Source: Ophiothrix spiculata (lineage: Eukaryota > Echinodermata > Ophiuroidea > Amphilepidida > Ophiotrichidae). From it: a DNA stretch of 24,149 bases. Position numbers and translations under genes: made by a program. This document shows, piece after piece, positions 8,454 through 17,640 of the stretch (position 1 is its first letter; each line of letters opens with the position of its first letter). The stretch lies in assembly GCA_000969725.1 (NCBI GenBank), contig JXSR01S034941.1; one strand, given 5' to 3'. Under the pieces are notes generated by a model that was not told the DNA's origin, did no database searches, and saw only the letters and a list, made by a program, of their open reading frames with translations.

Positions 8454-9472
8454 GCAGATCATGTTCATCAATATGTAGGAGACTATCCTCAGAAGAAATA
8501 TAGTAGACACTTCAGGTGATTTTTAAATTATGAATCAAATTGCTTCAAATGAATTTTAAATGAAAGCAGGTGATCTAAATAATCCAAATCCGTTTGAATT
8601 GTTTAAATCCGACCTTCCGTTGCAAAGATATGAAGGTTTTTGTATTGTTAATTTAACTAATTTTGGAGAACGCAGGATAGGGGATAAATCTTTTAGTTTT
8701 TTTATTTTCGCCAAGCAAGGTCACGGCACCAATCCAGTTACACCTCTAGTCAATACACAGAGTAATTTGGTCAATATTTTAATTGTCTGAATGGTTATTA
8801 CACACACAACAGGTGTTATTTTGCAGCTTTTGGCGCCCACACATGCGCGGGATATTTAAAGATGATTAGTTCCGCATGATCAAAATTACTTTCGGCGGAA
8901 GATCAGGCGCAGAAATTACACCCAAACAATCATTATTTTTGCCGCTTGTTGTTTATTTACATGTGATTTAACAGATATATTAAAAAAATCTTGAGTGTGC
9001 ATGGATGTCCACATAACTTGTAGACAACTGAAATTCTCTTTTTTTCACTTCCAAAAAAATTGGCAAACCTTTGTAAAATCATTAACTCTGCAAACACAAA
9101 TCAGAATTTTTTCCTACAAATAAGTGGCTGTGCATGGACAAAATCATCTTCCTGATAACATATTCTTAAATAAAAATGGTCTATCATATTGCGCGGAACT
9201 CAGAAAAACATCTGAAAACGCAGGTGAAAACGTATCTAGAAACACTTTATTTCAGTATCAAAACAAAACTATCAAGCCCACTTAAAGTCATGCCTGCTTG
9301 AATATGAGCTATGCGTCAACGTATTTGTGTGTAAGCGGTGTGAAAAATCAACGTTCTCCTGCCAAGTAATGGGTAAATGAAGTATCTAAATATAGATGAA
9401 GTCTTGTTGATATTGGTAGAAGCCCAGTAGAATGTGTCTTTGGGTGTTGAGGTATGATATGGGTAGTGGCCT
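8454..9472. other. No supported gene
   Basis: AT-rich sequence. The longest open frame (8560-8790, +) has no recognisable motif, no splice context, and is not convincing. No repeat array is seen here. Confidence 0.4.
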
Positions 9473-9926
9473 GGGGCCGTATTTATAAAACTCCCTTACA
9501 CTTAATTGCAACTTTTACACTTACACTTAAGTGTTTCCCTTAACTTTGGAGCTCAATTTCTGCTTTATTGCAGTGCGTCATTTTCGTTCTTTTACGATTT
9601 TAAGTGCAAAAATCCTAACTATAATTTGTAAAATATATTTCCCAGGATTAAACCGACTCTCTTTAGTCACCCTGGATGTGTTTTCTTGTATAAAAAAGAA
9701 AATCTTGGGGAAATATATGCTATTGAATACCCATGTGATTTAAGGGCAACTCTTAAGGATGCTCCAAGGTCCCCTTAAAAGTTGCCCTTAAAATCTTAAG
9801 AGTTAAGGGATTCCCTTAATATCTGTTCATTTAAGTGCAACTCTAAGAGTTTGTCTTAAAATTCAGCTGATTTAAGTGAAACTCTTAAAAAAGTTGCACT
9901 TAAGTGTGCTTTATGAATACGGCCCC
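9473..9926. mobile_element. 454-bp TTAAG-rich MITE
   Basis: Termini are inverted: GGGGCCGTATTTATAAAACT at the left and the complement of GGGGCCGTATTCATAAAGCA at the right. Next to both ends, and again in the centre, are many copies of ACTTAAG / CTTAAGAG in both orientations, so the whole element can fold on itself. No clear target duplication is seen (left flank ggcct, right flank tggag). The interior frame at 9531-9743 has no recognisable content. This is a non-autonomous DNA transposon of unassigned superfamily. Confidence 0.8.
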
Positions 9927-10086
9927 TGGAGACTTAGTCTTCTTACAAGCCGCTATACAGACGCCCAATACAATAGCATAGGCCTTTTCCATGTGACGTA
10001 GCGAAAAAAATTCCAGGCTGCTTTCAAGCCAAAGTCCTTCTCATGGATGCACAGATTTGTAAAATTTGTTTAATTTTGATATTGTT

Positions 10087-10295
10087 CTAAGAATGTCCTC
10101 CTTCACCATCTGACTCGGACTCTTCAGCCTCAAAGACCATATCCTTCCAACCATCACTGGAAGTTGCCTTTTGAAAATAAGTCAAGCCTTTGCAAATTTG
10201 CCTTTCTGCTTCGAGTAACCCCTTGCATTTGATTGCCATCAAACCTTTGATGGTATAATCTCCAATGCCCGATGTAGTTTGTATGGATACTCCTC
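10087..10295 (-). CDS. Possible terminal exon, unrecognised protein with acidic tail
   Basis: After a minus-strand acceptor (tttgtttcgcag, ending at 10296), one frame is open for about 69 codons to TAG at 10087-10089. It reads, in pieces, GVSIQTTSGIGDYTIKGL, then MAIKCKGLLEAERQICKG, then SSDGWKDMVFEAEESESDGE. The change from a mixed to a strongly acidic C-terminus is typical of real proteins. I do not know the family. Upstream, about 32 bases away, another frame ends HACFKKKG at a GGTAAAG donor-like site; joining the two keeps the frame, but 32 bases is too short for a metazoan intron, so that may be a small insertion in a broken gene. It lies just downstream of a LINE tail on the same strand. 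Confidence 0.35.
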
Positions 10296-10519
10296 CTGCG
10301 AAACAAATGGTACAAACAAATCTTTACCTTTTTTTTTGAAACATGCATGACGTTCTGTGTATGTATTATATGTAGATGTAAGAGCTTCAGTTTTGCGGAA
10401 AGATATACCGTATCCTTCTCTCTGTAGAGCCTCTTTATTTTGCGCATGCTCCATAGACCTCTCCGCACCATTTCAGGTGACACACAAATAATCTGTACAC
10501 CCTTGTAATTAAAAAATAA

Positions 10520-10749
10520 ATAAATGTTAGTTAAGACGCGTGCTGCAGAGTTTTGAACCATTCGGAGTTTATGAATTTGATGTTCTATAATCCCGTTGCG
10601 TAGTGCATTGCCATTATCCAGGCGAGATGTAATAAATGCATGCAATAGTATTTCTGCTGTATCTTTGGTCAAAATTTTCTTATATGCTTCTAAGATTTCA
10701 CATTTTGGAAAAATGGTGACTGGCAGATTTTCTTAACGTGATTATCCAT
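10520..10749 (-). pseudogene. CR1/L2-like LINE reverse transcriptase C-terminal fragment (copy 1)
   Basis: Across two frameshifts the minus strand gives MDNHVKKICQSPFF, NLRSI, then TKDTAEILLHAFITSRLD, then HQIHKLRMVQNSAARVLTN. This is the thumb region after the RT palm of CR1/L2/Jockey-group LINEs, where 'LVHAF-x-TSRLDYCN-x-LL-x-G' and 'LQ-x-VQNAAAR-x-V' are standard. The usual Cys of LDYCN is Gly here (LDNGN). It breaks off after VLTN in AT-rich DNA. The first codon coincides with the point at which Helitron copy B is interrupted, so this fragment joins or inserted into the Helitron. Confidence 0.8.
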
Positions 10750-11050
10750 TGATGTGGGCATTGTACTTTGTGCTTAAGAATGGGTTGTAATGAACCACCC
10801 CTGGTTGTCCACAGAGAAGTTCTGTCCCTTGATGGTTTTGTGAACTATTTCCGCCAGCCTTTAGTGATCTTCGTCGGTATGTAGGGTATGTATTTTCAGT
10901 AAACATCTGTTTATTGGCAAACATCTTTGGGAAAGCTTTCTGGTATGTCTTGGTTGGTCCGTCACCTCCCATGCAAGGACTTAATGGATTGATGGATCCA
11001 CATGGCCCATGAACTTTGCTGAAGCATCTACTTGCCATTCTAGGGTTCAC
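10745..11050 (-). pseudogene. Helitron Rep-type N domain fragment (copy B)
   Basis: Blocks in order: NPRMASRCFSKVHGPCGSIN, PLSPCMGGDGPTKTYQKAF, ENTYPTYRRRS, then VVHYNPFLSTKYNAHIN. These match the Helitron segment 'HGPCG-x-x-NP-x-x-PCM...K-x-F-P-K-x-F...YP-x-YRRR...VVPYNPFL-x-x-KYNAHIN'. Over the shared 200 bp it is closely similar to copy A (6456-6660). It retains about 20 bases (around 10850-10870) that copy A has lost, and it extends further upstream. It is cut at HIN by the LINE fragment and runs upstream directly into the 104-bp array. Confidence 0.85.
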
Positions 11051-11530
11051 AAAAGGCCCGGCTGCAGTAGGATGTTTCTGATCACTTTCTGGTTAGTTTA
11101 TTCTTCACCCCTATAATGAGAGCTGAATTAAGCATCTACTTGCCATTCTAGGGTTCACAAAAGGCCTGGCTGCAGTAGGATACTTCTGATCACTTTCTCG
11201 TTAGTCAATTCTTCACCTCCATAATGGGAGCTGAAGCATCTACTTGCCATTCTAGGGTTCACAAAAGGCCTGGCTGCAGTAGGATACTTCTGATCACTTT
11301 CTCGTTAGTCAATTCTTCACCTCCATAATGGGAGCTGAAGCATCTACTTGCCATTCTAGGGTTCACAAAAGGCCTGGCTGCAGTAGGATACTTCTGATCA
11401 CTTTCTCGTTAGTCAATTCTTCACCTCCATAATGGGAGCTGAAGCATCTACTTGCCATTCTAGGGTTCACTAAAGGCCCGGCTGCAGTAGGATACTTCTT
11501 ATCACCTTCCCGTTAGTCAATTCTTCACTC
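11021..11530. repeat. 104-bp tandem repeat, 5 copies, sharing the start of Helitron copy B
   Basis: The landmark agcatctacttgccattcta begins at 11023, 11131, 11235, 11339 and 11443, giving spacings of 108, 104, 104 and 104. The first unit (11023) is the Helitron coding sequence for NPRMASRCF itself, and the other units repeat that piece plus about 70 bases of upstream sequence. The frame is not kept since 104 is not a multiple of three. The last unit diverges near 11475-11530. Confidence 0.95.
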
Positions 11531-12326
11531 TTAGTTGGTTTTTCAGGTGATAAATCAACTTACTTAATTGTATCAACCATAGATAGGAGATACTGGCCTG
11601 GCTGTCACCAGACTGGCTTCGTTTTTATTCTGCATGGTATGGAGATCAGCCCTGGTCAAATTGGGTTACTGGTATTGTGAGTTTTTACTATAAGATTGTA
11701 TCTTATTGAAATGCATGAATATTGAAAACATGCATACCACCCACCCTACACACAAACCCATCCCCTTTTGGATGGGGTATCATTCATTTTAAGTATTATT
11801 TGGGTGTATCTTAAGTTGGGAGATGGACGAACTGAACATAGGTACAAGGATGTTATCTTGATGACCGTTATTTGGGTGATTGTCTTTATACATAAGGGTA
11901 AAGCCATTTACCATCTCAATGAATTTGGTACACCATCATGTTGCATACTGATTCCTTTATTTGTTATTTTGAAAGATATTGATGAGAAATGAAAAATGCA
12001 GCAATTTTGAGCTCGATTTTTCAGGTGGGGGCTGCCTCAAAAACGAGAAGCGGTGAGAAATTCAATTTTTAAAGGGCCATAACTCTAAAAGTAAACCCCC
12101 TAGAAACCTAAAAACTTGCTATTCTGACTTACATTATGCTGCTCTTTTCAAATATTGAATCATGAAAAATATAGCTTACTTTAATAAAAGGTTAAGGTTC
12201 CTAATTCAATATGTTCAATAAAATTTAAGGTATAATTTGCAATCATTTTTTTTTTCAACCTTCCTTTGTAACATATGATATATGTTTTGTTTAGGAGATA
12301 CTCTAAATTTAGTAGACCTATAATTA
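11531..12326. other. No supported gene
   Basis: The frame at 11768-11992 (+) has no recognisable motif and reads like translated AT-rich DNA. No inverted or tandem repeats were seen. Confidence 0.4.
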
Positions 12327-12445
12327 TCAAAGGTGTAGAATCCTAAAACTGCTTGGGCCCGACCTCTGAAATCCATTGTGCAATGTCTTAACCTTTGCTT
12401 GTGTCTTGGCTTCTCTTAACCCTGGGGATGAGGCTGTCATGTAGG
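12327..12445 (-). CDS. Low-confidence candidate terminal exon
   Basis: A strong acceptor (catttcttttgtatttag, minus strand) precedes a frame YMTASSPGLREAKTQAK, then a short Gln/Ser-rich stretch ending RILHL and a stop at 12327-12329. The evidence is only the acceptor and composition. No domain is recognised and no upstream exon was found. Confidence 0.18.
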
Positions 12446-12789
12446 CTAAATACAAAAGAAATGGGAAATATGTATACCAATTAATTTTACATTTTATGCT
12501 ACATAAACATGTATCTCTGAAAATATAAGAATTTGGAAGTGAAATTTTTCGATTTACAATCAGAAAAATATGGAATTTCATTTGGCAGGCATCCAAAAAT
12601 ATGCCACTTCCAGTTTAGCCCTGGCAGATGGGAATGTTTTGGAACCCACACCTTAAATTTGGTAATAAAAAATAGTACATACCTTTGCATACAGTTTTTT
12701 GGGAACATTATGTACATCTGCCAGGCAACGTGGCATAATTTTTTCCAAAATGTTGAGAAGGAAGCATGATCTGCTGTTATCACATTGCT
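12446..12789. other. No supported gene
   Basis: Overlapping open frames on both strands (12499-12783 minus, 12533-12769 plus) have no recognisable motif. Neither strand is clearly preferred. Confidence 0.35.
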
Positions 12790-13149
12790 TAGGTCTTGAA
12801 AGTAATTTGTCCAAGATGAACTGTTCTTGATTTTGTGTTCTGTCTCCTATTTCAAGGTATTTTACTTCGCTTTCACTAATTTCATTTGGAGATAAATCCA
12901 AAATACAGTTTTCCTGACAACATCCCTCAGTGTATAAATCTACAATTTGTAGGATGGTACGACATTCACATTGCTTTGGTCAAGTAATTTGTTATAAAAG
13001 ATGAACTGTTCTTGATTTTGTGTTCTGTCTCCGAACCTATTTCAAGGTATTTTGCTTCGCTTTCACAAATTTCATTTGGAGATAATCCAAAATACAGTTG
13101 TCCTGACAACATCCCTCTGTGTATTAATCTACAATTTGTTGGGATGGTA

Positions 13150-13199
13150 NNNNNNNNNNNNNNNNNNNNNNNNNNNNNNNNNNNNNNNNNNNNNNNNNN
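13150..13199. other. Assembly gap (50 N)
   Basis: Fifty unresolved bases lie inside the tandem array, so copy number and the LINE segment's 3' continuation cannot be trusted here. Confidence 1.
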
Positions 13200-13451
13200 A
13201 TTACCAATTGATGTAAAGAATGAGTTAAATTGGTCAGCAGTTTCAAGATCATTAGTAGTAAACCCAGTACTAGTTTGAACAGAAGACACAGAAGATTTAT
13301 TTTTTGGAATTAACTTTCTGACTGTATTCCACAATTTTCTGCTTTGGTCAAGTAATTTGTCTAAGATGAACTGTTCTTGATTTTGTGTTCTTTCTCCTAT
13401 TTCAAGGTATTTTACTTCGCTTTCACTAATTTCATTTGGAGATAAATCCAA
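13200..13451 (-). pseudogene. LINE ORF2 fragment, endonuclease to RT linker
   Basis: The minus-strand frame reads LEIGERTQNQEQFILDKL, then LDQSRKLWNTVRKLIPKNKS, then a run ending TADQFNSFFTSIGN. The blocks 'S-x-K-LW-x-T-x-x-x-LI' and 'A-x-x-FN-x-FFT-x-IG' are the standard linker between endonuclease and reverse transcriptase in CR1/L2/Jockey-type LINE ORF2 proteins. The frame enters the N gap immediately after IGN. The first part is the same sequence as the tandem units on either side, so this is probably the parental copy of the array. Confidence 0.7.
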
Positions 13452-14027
13452 AATACAGTTGTCCTGACAACATCCCTCAGTGTATAAATCTACAATTTGT
13501 TGGATGGTACGACATTTACATCGCTTTGGTCAAGTAATTTGTCTAAGATGAACTGTTCTTGATTTTGTGTTCTGTCTCCTATTTCAAGGTATTTTGCTTC
13601 GCTTTCACGAATTTCATTTGGAGACAAATCCAATACAGTTGTCCTTACAACATCCCTCTGTATAAATCTACAATTTGTTGGATAGTATGACATTCACATC
13701 ACTTTGGTCAAGTAATTTGTCTAAGATTAACTGTTCTTGATTTCGTGTTCTGTCTCCTATTTCAAGGTATTTTGCTTCGCTTTCACAATGGAGACAAATC
13801 CTGACAACATCCCTCTGCGTATATATCTACAATTTGTTGGAAGGTATGACATTTCAAGGTATTTTGCTTCGCTTTCACAAATTTGGAGACAAATCCAAAA
13901 TACAGTTGTCCTGACAATACCCCTCTGTGTATAAATTTACAATTTGTTGGATGGTACGACATAGTCCTGTAACATGTGTTTTCACCTTGTGTGGAGTTGA
14001 CTGTGCTAAAGGTTGTCCACCATGTAT

Positions 14028-14312
14028 TTAGTCCTCTAAATTAATTGATTTTTCATGATTATCCACCTCAAACCATGTCTCAATATCAATGGATTGTTGA
14101 AGGTCAGCTACAACAATGGATTGTTGGAGTTCTGCTACTTCATTGGATTGTTGGAGATTTGAAACATCATCTATGCACATGCTTCAGAGAGCTCTGGAAA
14201 ATCTGCAAGGACATTTAGTGATTTAATTTTATTCAGTAATCCCCCAGGCTTCATGAACGTGCTCCCAATCAGTCCCCTTTTCCAATTTACCACAATCAAA
14301 TATATTACTAAA
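14028..14312 (-). pseudogene. Unrecognised coding remnant with an 11-residue repeat
   Basis: Three minus-strand pieces follow one another with frame changes: FDCGKLEKGTDWEHVHEAWG, then LLNKIKSLNVLADFPELSE, then VSNLQQSNEVAELQQSI and VVADLQQSIDIETWFEVD, ending SINLED and a stop at 14028-14030. The last piece contains three copies of an 11-residue (33-base) repeat built on LQQS, suggestive of a short coiled coil. Acceptor-like sites (tccttgcag, ttttag) could make some frame changes introns. I do not recognise the family. Confidence 0.35.
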
Positions 14313-15321
14313 ATGACACTACATGATGTCATTTAAACATAATTTTGAAATTCAGCATTAAGGGCAAATCATGATTCACGTTTTATCTTAAAAGGTAATG
14401 ACTATCAAAATTCAATGAGGAACAAAGAACAAGCAAGGAAATCAAGAGACCCTATTAAAATTATTAATAATTTTAATTTCATCACATATATTTTAAATCT
14501 TCCCAAATTCTCTAACCAGTCCTTATTTAAATGAACTCGGATTTCCAAGGTAATATTATGGTTTCCATTCTATTATTAATTATACGCATTTTCACTTAAA
14601 TCTCTGAAGTACAACATATTTCAGCCGTAAAATTTCACCTGGGTGGTGAGAAAAATATGAGGAATAATTTAGTACCCGAATCTCAGAATTTCAGAAAGCA
14701 TAAGAAATGCTGACCAATAGGACAGGGCTTCTTAAACCAAGAGCCAGTTCAATATCATTAACAAAACTGAGAGAATGAGCTCTGAGGGTGATGGGACTAT
14801 GACTTGTGGGTAGTTAAACCACTAGAACATTCAAGGCATGACTTTTCTCAAATTCGGTTTATATAACTTATAATGAACAACTATGAGTGAACGGTCACGG
14901 TTAGTGGCCCCACTGAGGTTACCACTGAATCAGGTGGGCCCTAAATGCCCCACATTGCTATAAGTAGGAGCTCCTTATCAGGCACATGTTAATGTGATCA
15001 ATACTTAAGTTCCGAGATAATTCACCATTAACGAGTCGTTGTGAAGTAACCGTGATTAAAGATTAGGCGTGAATAAACTGTGATTAAAATTCATGGTATT
15101 CTATAAACAAGCTCTATCAGAAGATGCAAATGGTCGAACTAGGGTGTAAGTCGGTGGTCGGCGAAGGACTTCAAATGCAAGATGAACCGGCCAGCCTTAC
15201 TAATTATAAAGCAGTCTTTGCCAATGTCTGAGCATCTTGTATTGTAAAATTGGAAGCCTGTGCTTTCTTGGGCAGAGAAACTAAGGTGCAGTCAATGCAT
15301 GACAATGGTACAATTCAATGT
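14313..15321. other. No supported gene
   Basis: Mostly AT-rich non-coding sequence. On the minus strand near 15215-15290 a short frame (SLPKKAQASNFTIQDAQ) looks protein-like but is too short to assign; it may relate to the candidate exon at 15322-15523. Confidence 0.35.
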
Positions 15322-15523
15322 CTACCACATAAAACAAGTCATAAGTAGAGAAGAATAGCCAGTTTGATGGCACAGTGTACATGACATCTGGACACAATGG
15401 TGGTAACGACGACTGTCTAAACACGTCCTGCTTAACTGGAAATGAACCACCGCCTCAGGCGCATTGCTCCTTGCAAGCCCGGCAATTGGAGAAATGCCAC
15501 CATTTCCCATCCTGAAAATGTAA
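15322..15523 (-). CDS. Candidate exon after a strong splice acceptor, unrecognised
   Basis: The minus strand has ttgtttacattttcag followed by GATGGGAAATGG. Two frames are readable: one open to a stop at 15322 (MGNGGISPIAGLARSN onward), the other starting DGKWWHFSNCRACKEQCA, then a single TGA, then a further open stretch (SLPPLCPDVMYTVPSNW onward). The Cys spacing C-x2-C-x3-C of the second frame could be a metal site. I cannot tell which frame is real, and neither matches a family I know. If the second is right, this is a broken gene. Confidence 0.25.
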
Positions 15524-15890
15524 ACAACAAAAGTGTTTTGTGAGGGAATTCCATTCACATTTTAGTTGCAGTATCCCCCAAAGAGCATTGAAACGCATTT
15601 TCATTATTTGCATTTTTTATCTATTTTTTTTTTTTTTTCAAGTTTCTATTTAACAAATGACACGAAAAACATGTAAATTATACTATAGTGACATACCAAA
15701 ATATGAGACACAAGAACCCCTTAGATTACCCAACCTCACTTCATCAGATAAAACGGATCAGATTTGCTGCCAGGCAAATCCTCATATAAATTTACTGTCC
15801 AACACATGATGGAAGTTTAGACTTTTGTTCTTGCGATAGCGGACATTAACAATGTTGACACATTTCTGGCATATATCTCCTTCTCTTTCC

Positions 15891-16204
15891 TGAGCAGCTG
15901 CTCCAAAACATACCCCGAAACCCTTAAGGTCCGTTCATAGTACGCCGCACTTCAGTGCGGTGCATTGTTTTACCGCACTGCACAGTTTACTGCAAGAAAC
16001 TGCAGTGCGGCGTCCCAATAAAGTTAAATATGTTTTAACTTGAAATGCGTCAACGTGCAGCAAGGTGCAGCAAATAATGATCGATATATCGGTAAAATTT
16101 GCCGCACTGCATAAAGTTGCGGCGTACTATGAACAGACCTTTACTGTAACATTTTGTGAGCAGCTGCTCCAAAACATACCCCAAAATCCTACTGTAAGCT
16201 TTTG
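15891..16204. repeat. About 50-bp tandem duplication split by a MITE
   Basis: TGAGCAGCTGCTCCAAAACA begins at 15891 and at 16157, and both copies continue ACCCC-R-AAA. Ignoring the MITE, copy 1 continues CCCTTACTGTAACATTTTG and copy 2 ATCC-TACTGTAAGCTTTTG, so the unit is about 50 bases, repeated head to tail. Confidence 0.85.
15927..16140. mobile_element. 214-bp MITE with TTA target-site duplication
   Basis: The left end is AGGTCCGTTCATAGTACGCC and the right end is the complement of AGGTCTGTTCATAGTACGCC; the match runs on through GCA. TTA flanks it at 15924-15926 and 16141-16143. The interior is rich in GCAGTGCGG / CCGCACTGC inverted blocks, giving strong secondary structure. TTA duplication suggests a PIF/Harbinger-type non-autonomous element. 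Its termini differ from those of the MITE at 8228, so it is a separate family. Confidence 0.9.
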
Positions 16205-16247
16205 ATTTCCTCCAAGTTTTCATGAGTTCCGATTTGGATTTATTCAT

Positions 16248-16975
16248 GGCAGATTTAACACCGCAAATACAACAAATCTTTCGTTGCGCCGACCATCCTA
16301 TAATACTTCAAAATATACTCCATTATTTACTACATATACTCCTGTTGTTATTTAAATCAAAACTGCTAAGATAATACTGAAATAATTACGATTTTTACAA
16401 TAGCAATATAACACACACAATTTACTATCCGATGCTATATTATAACACACACAATTTACTATCCGAAAAAGATTCCCAGAAAGGGCTACGTGCTATACAA
16501 AAATGTACATGGGTCTAAAAATGGTGTTTTTTTTAATTCATTAGGGAACCTATTAGTTTGATGGGTGATTGCAAAGTAACGTTTGTGACCGAAAAATTAG
16601 AAAATTTCACTTTTAAGTGGCCACAGAACCCAGCATAAACATTATATCAACGAGGTTGTTGTTGATAATGGTGCTCACTGGTGGGATCAAGACATGCAGG
16701 CGTTTAAAGATTAAAATAATTGCCAAAATACTGAATAAAGTTCATGTTGGCCATCCTTGTACCACTGCCTTCTCACCCTCAGACCGGGCCTCAGACTCTA
16801 CTCCTGCTGCCTCATTGGTTGTTTCCCTGCTGTTCTGGATTTATAGCTTTGCCAAATCCATCAGAAAAAAATTGTCATATAGCTTTACCTCCAACAAGCC
16901 TTTGGCCAGTGTTTGGAGATTAAAGTGGTGCCACTTGCAAATTCAATGCAAAATGCACAGTGTAGAAAATTTTGT
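16248..16975. other. No confidently supported gene
   Basis: A + frame at 16617-16997 and a minus-strand stretch near 16750-16830 (NSRETTNEAAGVESEARSEG) both read plausibly, but neither has a motif I recognise and they exclude each other. A 26-base direct repeat sits at 16407-16432 and 16441-16466. Confidence 0.35.
16407..16466. repeat. 34-bp tandem duplication
   Basis: tataacacacacaatttact, followed by atccga, occurs at 16407-16432 and 16441-16466 with no mismatch. Confidence 0.95.
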
Positions 16976-17160
16976 CAGGAATAATGAATTATCTTGAATC
17001 TTTGGACAGTATCTTCAGTCTGTACAGGTAAAGATTCCCTTATCATTGATATTTGATTGATGAAAGTTTAGTCAGGAATAATGAATTATCTTGAATCTTT
17101 GGACAGTATCTTCAATCTGTACAGCTAAAGATTCCCTCAACACCGATATTTGATTGATCA
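16976..17160. repeat. 97-bp tandem duplication carrying a donor-like site
   Basis: caggaataatgaattatctt begins at 16976 and 17073, and the copies match over about 85 bases. Copy 1 contains TCTGTACAG followed by GTAAAG, a good + strand splice donor; in copy 2 the same place reads CTAAAG, so only copy 1 could be used. Confidence 0.9.
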
Positions 17161-17181
17161 ATTCTCTCGCTGTTTGCTCAG

Positions 17182-17337
17182 ACAGTGACGTTTTGGAACT
17201 TTGTCTCTTCAATTCTAAACTTCAAAGCCCGCTATGACATTTGTATGATGAGAAATGCTGAGATGATAGCGCCTATACCTGGCAACATGGATGGAGGAAC
17301 TGCAATTCAGTTTTTGGGTGATCATCTCCCGAATTAA
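17182..17337 (+). CDS. Candidate terminal exon, unrecognised, with AATAAA
   Basis: A pyrimidine-rich acceptor (ttctctcgctgtttgctcag) ends at 17181. The frame after it is open for 51 codons to TAA at 17335-17337: TVTFWNFVSSILNFKARYDI, then CMMRNAEMIAPIPG, then NMDGGTAIQFLGDHLPN. An AATAAA at 17336-17341 overlaps the stop and could be the polyadenylation signal. A phase-0 donor lies in copy 1 of the 97-bp duplication (before 17028), but its upstream frame closes quickly. I do not recognise the protein. Being wedged against a reversed LINE fragment suggests it may be the end of a transposon gene. Confidence 0.4.
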   Translation, partial: TVTFWNFVSSILNFKARYDICMMRNAEMIAPIPGNMDGGTAIQFLGDHLPN

Positions 17338-17341
17338 TAAA

Positions 17342-17640
17342 CAAAGAAACGTCTGAGCAAGTGGCGACCTGGGGTAACTAACGAGTCACTGTTTGAACAG
17401 CTCAAGTCAGGGGCATATACTGTGGAGCAATGTTATTAAGTGCTTTCCACGTTAGAAGTAGAGTTTTATATTTTATCCTTTCCTTTAATGGGCAGCCAGT
17501 GTAGATTTTTGAGAACGGGTGTGATATGATCAAATTTACCTGTGTTAGTTAAGACACGTGCTGCAGAGTTTTGAACCATTTGGAGTTTATGAATTTGATG
17601 TTCCGTAAACCCATTGAGTAGTGTATTGCCATTAACTGGA
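17342..17640 (-). pseudogene. CR1/L2-like LINE reverse transcriptase C-terminal fragment (copy 2)
   Basis: The minus strand reads TEHQIHKLQMVQNSAARVL, then TNTGKFDHITPVLKNLHWLP, then (after a frameshift near 17465) KTLLLTWKALNNIAPQY, and then a degraded tail with SLVTPGRHLLRR. These are the C-terminal blocks of CR1/L2-group LINE RT: 'DHITP-x-L-x-x-LHWLP' followed by 'KALN-x-x-APQY'. It is the same family as copy 1 at 10520-10749, and the shared part starts at the codon for NGNTLLNG. The upstream part of the RT is replaced by other sequence at about 17640. Confidence 0.85.

Larger units (their letters stand above)
12790..13960. repeat. Tandem array, 178-190 bp period, about 5-6 copies, with an assembly gap
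   Basis: The landmark tttcaaggtattttrcttcg begins at 12850, 13040, 13400, 13582, 13760 and 13852. Units read, on the minus strand, a block like LSPNEISESEVKYLEIG followed by TQNQEQFILDKLLDQS. The 360-bp step contains the 50-N gap and a unique LINE segment, and the last 92-bp step is a truncated unit. Units differ by small deletions. The array appears to be a multiplied piece of LINE coding sequence upstream of the segment at 13200-13451. Confidence 0.85.
15830..16247 (-). pseudogene. Small lysine-rich ORF interrupted by a duplication and a MITE
   Basis: From 16247 the minus strand reads MNKSKSELMKTWRKSKAYS, then RILGYVLEQLL, at which point the frame enters duplicated and MITE sequence. Beyond the MITE (below 15925) a second copy reads GYVLEQLLRKEKEIYARN, followed by VSTLLMSAIARTKV and a stop. 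Without the duplicated unit and the MITE the two parts would make a helical, basic protein of about 55 residues. I do not recognise it; the unit may be a transposon-encoded piece. Confidence 0.3.

Noticed and set aside
8560..8790. 76-codon + strand ORF
   Set aside because: No motif, no splice context and no start-site evidence; consistent with chance in AT-rich DNA.
12499..12901. Overlapping open frames on both strands
   Set aside because: No recognisable motif and no preferred strand; part overlaps the tandem array.
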